A stretch of DNA of 64,000 nucleotides, from NCBI RefSeq assembly GCF_051020955.1, contig NW_027476190.1, forward strand, positions 310,001-374,000. Reading direction: 5' to 3'. Source of the DNA: Megalopta genalis. Taxonomy: Eukaryota > Arthropoda > Insecta > Hymenoptera > Halictidae. Of the stretch, positions 1-11,265 are shown one piece after another. The notes beneath the pieces are model-generated. The model was not told where the DNA came from. It made no database searches and saw only the letters and a program-made list of their open reading frames with translations. A program made the translations under genes and the position numbers. How positions within the stretch are numbered: position 1 is the stretch's first letter; each line of letters opens with the position of its first letter.

Positions 1-245
1 TTTCATTACAAGATAGAAAGCAATATGCCGCTGGTTATATTAATGTAATCTTATGGAAAGCATTACGCCGCTGGAACTTTGACCATTGCAATAATCGATC
101 GGAAGCTATACACAGCAAGGAATACGAATATTATACCAAGAGATCGAAAACAATACGCTGTTCGGACGTTTTGACTAGCTGTCGCACAGTGCAGACGCGC
201 CGACCCGTCGCACCGCATTTCGAGCGCAATTTCAGTGGTTTTTCA
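1..245. other. Non-satellite left flank with degenerate ~43-bp repeats
   Basis: No open frame or RNA gene is recognisable here. Four loosely related segments start near 12, 52, 97 and 142 (spacing 40, 45 and 45 bases). Each begins like GATNGAAAG and three continue into a CAATAYGCYG-like core. They look like an old, decayed short tandem repeat. The region is more mixed in base composition than the arrays that follow, and it is the only part of the window that may be unique chromosomal DNA. Confidence 0.5.
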
Positions 246-1430
246 GTTCAGAAAATTACAGAGAGTGTTTGGTTGTGTTGCAGGAGTCAAACTGAATGAT
301 TTGATGCATAAAGTTTAATTAAACTCCCATTAGTTTGCCGGGAAACATCGATTCTTCCGATCTAGAAAGAGACAGAGACAGACGATCCGCGTTATGTTAA
401 ATATTTCAAGGTTCCCGATTCCACAAAATTATAAAAAGTATACGGCTGTGTAGCGGGGATCAAAACGAGTAATTTCATGTATAAAGTTTAATTAATCTCC
501 CAATAGTTTGCCGGGAAACATCGATTATTCCGATCTAGAAAGAGACAGAGACAGACGATCCGCGTTATGTTAAATATTTCAAGGTTCCCGATTCCACAAA
601 ATTATAAAAAGTATACGGCTGTGTAGCGGGGATCAAAACGAGTAATTTCATGTATAAAGTTTAATTAATCTCCCAATAGTTTGCCGGGAAACATCGATTA
701 TTCCGATCTAGAAAGAGACAGAGACAGACGATCCGCGTTATGTTAAATATTTCAAGGTTCCCGATTCCACAAAATTATAAAAAGTATACGGCTGTGTAGC
801 GGGGATCAAAACGAGTAATTTCATGTATAAAGTTTAATTAATCTCCCAATAGTTTGCCGGGAAACATCGATTCTTCCGATCTAGAAAGAGACAGAGACAG
901 ACGATCCGCGTTATGTTAAATATTTCAAGGTTCCCGATTCCACAAAATTATAAAAAGTATACGGCTGTGTAGCGGGGATCAAAACGAGTAATTTCATGTA
1001 TAAAGTTTAATTAATCTCGCAATAGTTTGCCGGGAAACATCGATTATTCCGATCTAGAAAGAGACAGAGACAGACGATCCGCGTTATGTTAAATATTTCA
1101 AGGTTCCCGATTCCACAAAATTATAAAAAGTATACGGCTGTGTAGCGGGGATCAAAACGAGTAATTTCATGTATAAAGTTTAATTAAACTCCCAATAGTT
1201 TGCCGGGAAACATCGATTCTTCCGATCTAGAAAGAGACAGAGACAGACGATCCGCGTTATGTTAAATATTTCAAGGTTCCCGATTCCACAAAATTATAAA
1301 AAGTATACGGCTGTGTAGCAGGGATCAGAACGCGTAATTTCATGTATAAAGTTTAATTAAACTCCCAATAGTTTGTCGGGAAACATCGATAGTTCGATCG
1401 CGCGAGAGAGACAGAGAAACGAACAGTCTT
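246..1430. repeat. 173-bp tandem satellite, about seven copies
   Basis: The word GCCGGGAAACATCGAT recurs at 337, 510, 683, 856, 1029 and 1202, and as a GTCGGG variant at 1375. The spacing is exactly 173 bases each time. Copies 337-1374 differ by only a few substitutions, such as ATTCTTCC versus ATTATTCC and one CTCGC for CTCCC. About 246-336 is a strongly diverged partial copy, matching mainly over AAAGTTTAATTAAACTCCC. The last copy diverges after about 1390 and dissolves near 1430. Homogeneous centre and decayed edges are typical of satellite arrays. It shares no obvious sequence with the 522-bp satellite next to it. Confidence 0.95.
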
Positions 1431-1435
1431 TTTTT
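1376..1435. other. Junction between the 173-bp and 522-bp satellites
   Basis: The final 173-bp copy keeps GGGAAACATCGAT, then changes to a GCGCGAGAGAGACAGAG-like stretch that still resembles the AGAAAGAGACAGAG part of the unit. It ends in a T7 tract. The 522-bp satellite starts directly at CGATTTACGG (1436), which is the point where every later head monomer begins. The T-rich junction resembles the ATTATTTT that precedes the head in all other units. Confidence 0.8.
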
Positions 1436-1957
1436 CGATTTACGGCTAAAATAAATTTTTCTAATTTTTTTCAATAACATATTCCTGCTAAAATAACTTT
1501 TTTACATAGGGATTAAGCATTTAGAACGATACATTGTTTAAAATAAGGGCACTTTACTCTTGACATTTTACGGTTTTTTCAATTTTCTGAAAAATCCTAT
1601 CATTAGATTTTTTTAAAAATACGATATTCTTGCTTAACTAACGTTTCTACATAGGGATTAAGCATTTAGAACGAAATCTAATGTCAGAAAATGGCACTTT
1701 ACTCTTGACATTTTTCGGTTTTTTCAATTTTCTGGAAAATCCTATCATTAGATTTTTTTAAAAATACGATATTCTTGCTTAACTAACGTTTTTACATAGG
1801 GATTAAGCATTTAGAACGAAATCTAATGTAGGAAAATGGTACTTTACTCTTGATCGGTACGTTGGGACTTTGAAAATATTCGGGCGTTCCAATCGCTCGT
1901 CTGTTGCATCATAGCGCGTCTCGGCGCAATCGACCGATTCGCTCGATCCATTATTTT
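1436..1957. repeat. Reference 522-bp unit and its internal parts
   Basis: The unit has four parts. The head monomer m1 is 1439-1566 (128 bp). The sub-monomers are m2 at 1567-1711 (145 bp) and m3 at 1712-1853 (142 bp, in 145-bp register). The linker is 1854-1960. All three monomers share ACATAGGGATTAAGCATTTA (at 1504, 1649 and 1794) and the ACTTTACTCTTGA tail. m1 also shares the TTTACGG start with m2, so it looks like a shortened, diverged relative. m2 ends in AATGTCAGAAAATGGCAC and m3 in AATGTAGGAAAATGGTAC, which makes monomer identity easy to read. Linker cassette A occupies 1888-1948. Confidence 0.95.
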
Positions 1958-2931
1958 CGATTTACGGCTAAAATAAATTTTTCTAATTTTTTTCAATAAC
2001 ATATTCCTGCTAAAATAACTTTTTTACATAGGGATTAAGCATTTAGAACGATACATTGTTTAAAATAAGGGCACTTTACTCTTGACATTTTACGGTTTTT
2101 TCAATTTTCTGAAAAATCCTATCATTAGATTTTTTTAAAAATACGATATTCTTGCTTAACTAACGTTTCTACATAGGGATTAAGCATTTAGAACGAAATC
2201 TAATGTCAGAAAATGGCACTTTACTCTTGACATTTTTCGGTTTTTTCAATTTTCTGGGAAATCCTATCATTAGATTTTTTTAAAAATACGATATTCTTGC
2301 TTAACTAACGTTTTTACATAGGGATTAAGCATTTAGAACGAAATCTAATGTAGGAAAATGGTACTTTACTCTTGATCGGTACGTTGGGACTTTGAAAATA
2401 TTCGGGCGTTCCAATCGCTCGTCTGTTGCATCATAGCGCGTCTCGGCGCAATCGACCGATTCGCTCGATCCATTATTTTCGATTTACGGCTAAAATAAAT
2501 TTTTCTAATTTTTTTCAATAACATATTCCTGCTAAAATAACTTTTTTACATAGGGATTAAGCATTTAGAACGATACATTGTTTAAAATAAGGGCACTTTA
2601 CTCTTGACATTTTACGGTTTTTTCAATTTTCTGAAAAATCCTATCATTAGATTTTTTTAAAAATACGATATTCTTGCTTAACTAACGTTTCTACATAGGG
2701 ATTAAGCATTTAGAACGAAATCTAATGTCAGAAAATGGCACTTTACTCTTGACATTTTTCGGTTTTTTCAATTTTCTGGAAAATCCTATCATTAGATTTT
2801 TTTAAAAATACGATATTCTTGCTTAACTAACGTTTTTACATAGGGATTAAGTATTTAGAACGAAATCTAATGTAGGAAAATGGTACTTTACTCTTGATCG
2901 GTACGTTGGGACTTTGAAAATATTCGGGCGT

Positions 2932-2970
2932 ACGCGGCGCGCTCGGCGCTTCGAACAGCTCCGGTGTCCC
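2932..2970. repeat. 39-bp linker cassette B (13 copies in the array)
   Basis: Between the constant flanks ATTCGGGCGT and CATTATTTTCGA most units carry the 61-bp cassette A. Thirteen units carry this 39-bp cassette B instead, which makes them 22 bp shorter. Copies start at 2932, 4476, 5875, 10696, 14995, 18772, 23593, 27660, 32481, 34547, 36613, 44566 and 50576. A and B share a GCGCG-CTCGGCGC-CGA-like core, so B is a diverged or partly deleted relative of A rather than foreign DNA. B holds 8 CpG in 39 bases. Confidence 0.93.
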
Positions 2971-5567
2971 CATTATTTTCGATTTACGGCTAAAATAAAT
3001 TTTTCTAATTTTTTTCAATAACATATTCCTGCTAAAATAACTTTTTTACATAGGGATTAAGCATTTAGAACGATACATTGTTTAAAATAAGGGCACTTTA
3101 CTCTTGACATTTTACGGTTTTTTCAATTTTCTGAAAAATCCTATCATTAGATTTTTTTAAAAATACGATATTCTTGCTTAACTAACGTTTCTACATAGGG
3201 ATTAAGCATTTAGAACGAAATCTAATGTCAGAAAATGGCACTTTACTCTTGACATTTTTCGGTTTTTTCAATTTTCTGGGAAATCCTATCATTAGATTTT
3301 TTTAAAAATACGATATTCTTGCTTAACTAACGTTTTTACATAGGGATTAAGCATTTAGAACGAAATCTAATGTAGGAAAATGGTACTTTACTCTTGATCG
3401 GTACGTTGGGACTTTGAAAATATTCGGGCGTTCCAATCGCTCGTCTGTTGCATCATAGCGCGTCTCGGCGCAATCGACCGATTCGCTCGATCCATTATTT
3501 TCGATTTACGGCTAAAATAAATTTTTCTAATTTTTTTCAATAACATATTCCTGCTAAAATAACTTTTTTACATAGGGATTAAGCATTTAGAACGATACAT
3601 TGTTTAAAATAAGGGCACTTTACTCTTGACATTTTACGGTTTTTTCAATTTTCTGAAAAATCCTATCATTAGATTTTTTTAAAAATACGATATTCTTGCT
3701 TAACTAACGTTTCTACATAGGGATTAAGCATTTAGAACGAAATCTAATGTCAGAAAATGGCACTTTACTCTTGACATTTTTCGGTTTTTTCAATTTTCTG
3801 GGAAATCCTATCATTAGATTTTTTTAAAAATACGATATTCTTGCTTAACTAACGTTTTTACATAGGGATTAAGCATTTAGAACGAAATCTAATGTAGGAA
3901 AATGGTACTTTACTCTTGATCGGTACGTTGGGACTTTGAAAATATTCGGGCGTTCCAATCGCTCGTCTGTTGCATCATAGCGCGTCTCGGCGCAATCGAC
4001 CGATTCGCTCGATCCATTATTTTCGATTTACGGCTAAAATAAATTTTTCTAATTTTTTTCAATAACATATTCCTGCTAAAATAACTTTTTTACATAGGGA
4101 TTAAGCATTTAGAACGATACATTGTTTAAAATAAGGGCACTTTACTCTTGACATTTTACGGTTTTTTCAATTTTCTGAAAAATCCTATCATTAGATTTTT
4201 TTAAAAATACGATATTCTTGCTTAACTAACGTTTCTACATAGGGATTAAGCATTTAGAACGAAATCTAATGTCAGAAAATGGCACTTTACTCTTGACATT
4301 TTTCGGTTTTTTCAATTTTCTGGAAAATCCTATCATTAGATTTTTTTAAAAATACGATATTCTTGCTTAACTAACGTTTTTACATAGGGATTAAGTATTT
4401 AGAACGAAATCTAATGTAGGAAAATGGTACTTTACTCTTGATCGGTACGTTGGGACTTTGAAAATATTCGGGCGTACGCGGCGCGCTCGGCGCTTCGAAC
4501 AGCTCCGGTGTCCCCATTATTTTCGATTTACGGCTAAAATAAATTTTTCTAATTTTTTTCAATAACATATTCCTGCTAAAATAACTTTTTTACATAGGGA
4601 TTAAGCATTTAGAACGATACATTGTTTAAAATAAGGGCACTTTACTCTTGACATTTTACGGTTTTTTCAATTTTCTGAAAAATCCTATCATTAGATTTTT
4701 TTAAAAATACGATATTCTTGCTTAACTAACGTTTCTACATAGGGATTAAGCATTTAGAACGAAATCTAATGTCAGAAAATGGCACTTTACTCTTGACATT
4801 TTTCGGTTTTTTCAATTTTCTGGGAAATCCTATCATTAGATTTTTTTAAAAATACGATATTCTTGCTTAACTAACGTTTTTACATAGGGATTAAGCATTT
4901 AGAACGAAATCTAATGTAGGAAAATGGTACTTTACTCTTGATCGGTACGTTGGGACTTTGAAAATATTCGGGCGTTCCAATCGCTCGTCTGTTGCATCAT
5001 AGCGCGTCTCGGCGCAATCGACCGATTCGCTCGATCCATTATTTTCGATTTACGGCTAAAATAAATTTTTCTAATTTTTTTCAATAACATATTCCTGCTA
5101 AAATAACTTTTTTACATAGGGATTAAGCATTTAGAACGATACATTGTTTAAAATAAGGGCACTTTACTCTTGACATTTTACGGTTTTTTCAATTTTCTGA
5201 AAAATCCTATCATTAGATTTTTTTAAAAATACGATATTCTTGCTTAACTAACGTTTCTACATAGGGATTAAGCATTTAGAACGAAATCTAATGTCAGAAA
5301 ATGGCACTTTACTCTTGACATTTTTCGGTTTTTTCAATTTTCTGGGAAATCCTATCATTAGATTTTTTTAAAAATACGATATTCTTGCTTAACTAACGTT
5401 TTTACATAGGGATTAAGCATTTAGAACGAAATCTAATGTAGGAAAATGGTACTTTACTCTTGATCGGTACGTTGGCACTTAGAAAATATTCGGGCGTTCC
5501 AATCGCTCGTCTGTTGCATCATAGCGCGTCTCGGCGCAATCGACCGATTCGCTCGATCCATTATTTT

Positions 5568-5922
5568 CGATTTACGGCTAAAATAAATTTTTCTCATTTT
5601 ATTCAATAACATATTCCTGCTAAAATAACTTTTTTACATAGGGATTAAGCATTTAGAACGATACATTGTTTAAAATAAGGGCACTTTACTCTTGACATTT
5701 TTCGGTTTTTTCAATTTTCTGGAAAATCCTATCATTAGATTTTTTTAAAAATACGATATTCTTGCTTAACTAACGTTTTTACATAGGGATTAAGTATTTA
5801 GAACGAAATCTAATGTAGGAAAATGGTACTTTACTCTTGATCGGTACGTTGGGACTTTGAAAATATTCGGGCGTACGCGGCGCGCTCGGCGCTTCGAACA
5901 GCTCCGGTGTCCCCATTATTTT
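5568..5922. repeat. 355-bp contracted unit (two monomers, cassette B)
   Basis: This unit runs from a TCATTTTATTC-type head directly into an m3-like monomer, so one 145-bp sub-monomer is missing. The linker carries cassette B, giving 522 - 145 - 22 = 355. It is the shortest unit in the window. Confidence 0.93.
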
Positions 5923-6966
5923 CGATTTACGGCTAAAATAAATTTTTCTAATTTTTTTCAATAACATATTCCTGCTAAAATAACTTTTTTACATAGGGAT
6001 TAAGCATTTAGAACGATACATTGTTTAAAATAAGGGCACTTTACTCTTGACATTTTACGGTTTTTTCAATTTTCTGAAAAATCCTATCATTAGATTTTTT
6101 TAAAAATACGATATTCTTGCTTAACTAACGTTTCTACATAGGGATTAAGCATTTAGAACGAAATCTAATGTCAGAAAATGGCACTTTACTCTTGACATTT
6201 TTCGGTTTTTTCAATTTTCTGGGAAATCCTATCATTAGATTTTTTTAAAAATACGATATTCTTGCTTAACTAACGTTTTTACATAGGGATTAAGCATTTA
6301 GAACGAAATCTAATGTAGGAAAATGGTACTTTACTCTTGATCGGTACGTTGGCACTTAGAAAATATTCGGGCGTTCCAATCGCTCGTCTGTTGCATCATA
6401 GCGCGTCTCGGCGCAATCGACCGATTCGCTCGATCCATTATTTTCGATTTACGGCTAAAATAAATTTTTCTCATTTTATTCAATAACATATTCCTGCTAA
6501 AATAACTTTTTTACATAGGGATTAAGCATTTAGAACGATACATTGTTTAAAATAAGGGCACTTTACTCTTGACATTTTACGGTTTTTTCAATTTTCTGAA
6601 AAATCCTATCATTAGATTTTTTTAAAAATACGATATTCTTGCTTAACTAACGTTTCTACATAGGGATTAAGCATTTAGAACGAAATCTAATGTCAGAAAA
6701 TGGCACTTTACTCTTGACATTTTTCGGTTTTTTCAATTTTCTGGAAAATCCTATCATTAGATTTTTTTAAAAATACGATATTCTTGCTTAACTAACGTTT
6801 TTACATAGGGATTAAGCATTTAGAACGAAATCTAATGTAGGAAAATGGTACTTTACTCTTGATCGGTACGTTGGGACTTTGAAAATATTCGGGCGTTCCA
6901 ATCGCTCGTCTGTTGCATCATAGCGCGTCTCGGCGCAATCGACCGATTCGCTCGATCCATTATTTT

Positions 6967-7633
6967 CGATTTACGGCTAAAATAAATTTTTCTCATTTTA
7001 TTCAATAACATATTCTTGCTTAAATAACTTTTTTACATAGGGATTAAGCATTTAGAACGATACATTGTTTAAAATAAGGGCACTTTACTCTTGACATTTT
7101 ACGGTTTTTTCAATTTTCTGAAAAATCCTATCATTAGATTTTTTTAAAAATACGATATTCTTGCTTAACTAACGTTTCTACATAGGGATTAAGCATTTAG
7201 AACGAAATCTAATGTCAGAAAATGGCACTTTACTCTTGACATTTTTCGGTTTTTTCAATTTTCTGGAAAATCCTATCATTAGATTTTTTTAAAAATACGA
7301 TATTCTTGCTTAACTAACGTTTCTACATAGGGATTAAGCATTTAGAACGAAATCTAATGTAGGAAAATGGTACTTTACTCTTGACATTTTTCGGTTTTTT
7401 CAATTTTCTGGGAAATCCTATCATTAGATTTTTTTAAAAATACGATATTCTTGCTTAACTAACGTTTTTACATAGGGATTAAGCATTTAGAACGAAATCT
7501 AATGTAGGAAAATGGTACTTTACTCTTGATCGGTACGTTGGCACTTAGAAAATATTCGGGCGTTCCAATCGCTCGTCTGTTGCATCATAGCGCGTCTCGG
7601 CGCAATCGACCGATTCGCTCGATCCATTATTTT
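6967..7633. repeat. 667-bp expanded unit class (nine copies)
   Basis: These units carry one extra 145-bp sub-monomer. Starts are 6967, 11266, 16609, 19864, 25207, 30318, 41214, 43447 and 61911. Two kinds exist. In 6967, 11266 and 19864 the extra monomer ends m3-style (GTAGGAAAATGGTAC) yet runs into TTGACATTTTTCGG. In the other six both middle monomers end m2-style (GTCAGAAAATGGCAC). The extra monomer was therefore gained at least twice, or converted after gain. Confidence 0.92.
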
Positions 7634-10600
7634 CGATTTACGGCTAAAATAAATTTTTCTAATTTTTTTCAATAACATATTCCTGCTAAAATAACTTTTT
7701 TACATAGGGATTAAGCATTTAGAACGATACATTGTTTAAAATAAGGGCACTTTACTCTTGACATTTTACGGTTTTTTCAATTTTCTGAAAAATCCTATCA
7801 TTAGATTTTTTTAAAAATACGATATTCTTGCTTAACTAACGTTTCTACATAGGGATTAAGCATTTAGAACGAAATCTAATGTCAGAAAATGGCACTTTAC
7901 TCTTGACATTTTTCGGTTTTTTCAATTTTCTGGGAAATCCTATCATTAGATTTTTTTAAAAATACGATATTCTTGCTTAACTAACGTTTTTACATAGGGA
8001 TTAAGCATTTAGAACGAAATCTAATGTAGGAAAATGGTACTTTACTCTTGATCGGTACGTTGGCACTTAGAAAATATTCGGGCGTTCCAATCGCTCGTCT
8101 GTTGCATCATAGCGCGTCTCGGCGCAATCGACCGATTCGCTCGATCCATTATTTTCGATTTACGGCTAAAATAAATTTTTCTCATTTTATTCAATAACAT
8201 ATTCCTGCTAAAATAACTTTTTTACATAGGGATTAAGCATTTAGAACGATACATTGTTTAAAATAAGGGCACTTTACTCTTGACATTTTACGGTTTTTTC
8301 AATTTTCTGAAAAATCCTATCATTAGATTTTTTTAAAAATACGATATTCTTGCTTATCTAACGTTTCTACATAGGGATTAAGCATTTAGAACGAAATCTA
8401 ATGTCAGAAAATGGCACTTTACTCTTGACATTTTTCGGTTTTTTCAATTTTCTGGAAAATCCTATCATTAGATTTTTTTAAAAATACGATATTCTTGCTT
8501 AACTAACGTTTTTACATAGGGATTAAGCATTTAGAACGAAATCTAATGTAGGAAAATGGTACTTTACTCTTGATCGGTACGTTGGGACTTTGAAAATATT
8601 CGGGCGTTCCAATCGCTCGTCTGTTGCATCATAGCGCGTCTCGGCGCAATCGACCGATTCGCTCGATCCATTATTTTCGATTTACGGCTAAAATAAATTT
8701 TTCTCATTTTATTCAATAACATATTCTTGCTTAAATAACTTTTTTACATAGGGATTAAGCATTTAGAACGATACATTGTTTAAAATAAGGGCACTTTACT
8801 CTTGACATTTTACGGTTTTTTCAATTTTCTGAAAAATCCTATCATTAGATTTTTTTAAGAATACGATATTCTTGCTTAACTAACGTTTCTACATAGGGAT
8901 TAAGCATTTAGAACGAAATCTAATGTCAGAAAATGGCACTTTACTCTTGACATTTTTCGGTTTTTTCAATTTTCTGAAAAATCCTATCATTAGATTTTTT
9001 TAAAAATACGATATTCTTGCTTAACTAACGTTTCTACATAGGGATTAAGCATTTAGAACGAAATCTAATGTAGGAAAATGGTACTTTACTCTTGATCGGT
9101 ACGTTGGGACTTTGAAAATATTCGGGCGTTCCAATCGCTCGTCTGTTGCATCATAGCGCGTCTCGGCGCAATCGACCGATTCGCTCGATCCATTATTTTC
9201 GATTTACGGCTAAAATAAATTTTTCTAATTTTTTTCAATAACATATTCCTGCTAAAATAACTTTTTTACATAGGGATTAAGCATTTAGAACGATACATTG
9301 TTTAAAATAAGGGCACTTTACTCTTGACATTTTACGGTTTTTTCAATTTTCTGAAAAATCCTATCATTAGATTTTTTTAAAAATACGATATTCTTGCTTA
9401 ACTAACGTTTCTACATAGGGATTAAGCATTTAGAACGAAATCTAATGTCAGAAAATGGCACTTTACTCTTGACATTTTTCGGTTTTTTCAATTTTCTGGG
9501 AAATCCTATCATTAGATTTTTTTAAAAATACGATATTCTTGCTTAACTAACGTTTTTACATAGGGATTAAGCATTTAGAACGAAATCTAATGTAGGAAAA
9601 TGGTACTTTACTCTTGATCGGTACGTTGGGACTTTGAAAATATTCGGGCGTTCCAATCGCTCGTCTGTTGCATCATAGCGCGTCTCGGCGCAATCGACCG
9701 ATTCGCTCGATCCATTATTTTCGATTTACGGCTAAAATAAATTTTTCTAATTTTTTTCAATAACATATTCCTGCTAAAATAACTTTTTTACATAGGGATT
9801 AAGCATTTAGAACGATACATTGTTTAAAATAAGGGCACTTTACTCTTGACATTTTACGGTTTTTTCAATTTTCTGAAAAATCCTATCATTAGATTTTTTT
9901 AAAAATACGATATTCTTGCTTAACTAACGTTTCTACATAGGGATTAAGCATTTAGAACGAAATCTAATGTCAGAAAATGGCACTTTACTCTTGACATTTT
10001 TCGGTTTTTTCAATTTTCTGGGAAATCCTATCATTAGATTTTTTTAAAAATACGATATTCTTGCTTAACTAACGTTTTTACATAGGGATTAAGCATTTAG
10101 AACGAAATCTAATGTAGGAAAATGGTACTTTACTCTTGATCGGTACGTTGGGACTTTGAAAATATTCGGGCGTTCCAATCGCTCGTCTGTTGCATCATAG
10201 CGCGTCTCGGCGCAATCGACCGATTCGCTCGATCCATTATTTTCGATTTACGGCTAAAATAAATTTTTCTAATTTTTTTCAATAACATATTCCTGCTAAA
10301 ATAACTTTTTTACATAGGGATTAAGCATTTAGAACGATACATTGTTTAAAATAAGGGCACTTTACTCTTGACATTTTACGGTTTTTTCAATTTTCTGAAA
10401 AATCCTATCATTAGATTTTTTTAAAAATACGATATTCTTGCTTAACTAACGTTTCTACATAGGGATTAAGCATTTAGAACGAAATCTAATGTCAGAAAAT
10501 GGCACTTTACTCTTGACATTTTTCGGTTTTTTCAATTTTCTGGAAAATCCTATCATTAGATTTTTTTAAAAATACGATATTCTTGCTTAACTAACGTTTT

Positions 10601-10743
10601 TACATAGGGATTAAGTATTTAGAACGAAATCTAATGTAGGAAAATGGTACTTTACTCTTGATCGGTACGTTGGGACTTTGAAAATATTCGGGCGTACGCG
10701 GCGCGCTCGGCGCTTCGAACAGCTCCGGTGTCCCCATTATTTT
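6967..10743. repeat. 3,777-bp second-tier repeat, copy 1
   Basis: Seven consecutive units of 667, 522, 522, 522, 522, 522 and 500 bp form a block. It recurs at 11266-15042 and 19864-23640 with the same unit order and total length. The substitution CTTATCTAACG (for CTTAACTAACG) sits at offset 1,390 in all three copies: 8357, 12656 and 21254. The fourth unit has an unusual TGAAAAATCC / GTTTCTAC third monomer in every copy. Confidence 0.9.
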
Positions 10744-11265
10744 CGATTTACGGCTAAAATAAATTTTTCTAATTTTTTTCAATAACATATTCCTGCTAAA
10801 ATAACTTTTTTACATAGGGATTAAGCATTTAGAACGATACATTGTTTAAAATAAGGGCACTTTACTCTTGACATTTTACGGTTTTTTCAATTTTCTGAAA
10901 AATCCTATCATTAGATTTTTTTAAAAATACGATATTCTTGCTTAACTAACGTTTCTACATAGGGATTAAGCATTTAGAACGAAATCTAATGTCAGAAAAT
11001 GGCACTTTACTCTTGACATTTTTCGGTTTTTTCAATTTTCTGGGAAATCCTATCATTAGATTTTTTTAAAAATACGATATTCTTGCTTAACTAACGTTTT
11101 TACATAGGGATTAAGCATTTAGAACGAAATCTAATGTAGGAAAATGGTACTTTACTCTTGATCGGTACGTTGGGACTTTGAAAATATTCGGGCGTTCCAA
11201 TCGCTCGTCTGTTGCATCATAGCGCGTCTCGGCGCAATCGACCGATTCGCTCGATCCATTATTTT

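Noticed and set aside
170..300. Arthropod-type initiator (TCAGT) and a splice-acceptor-like TTGTGTTGCAG in the left flank
   Set aside because: Both are short words expected by chance. No coding frame or further promoter element supports a gene here.
337..1374. CENP-B box in the satellites
   Set aside because: I looked for the NTTCGNNNNANNCGGGN pattern in both strands of the 173-bp unit and in the linker and did not find it.
2836..3024. A 62-codon minus-strand open frame repeated 13 times
   Set aside because: It exists only because cassette B removes a stop present in cassette A units. It spans m3, linker and the next head, has a low-complexity composition and no recognisable domain, so it is a by-product of the repeat.
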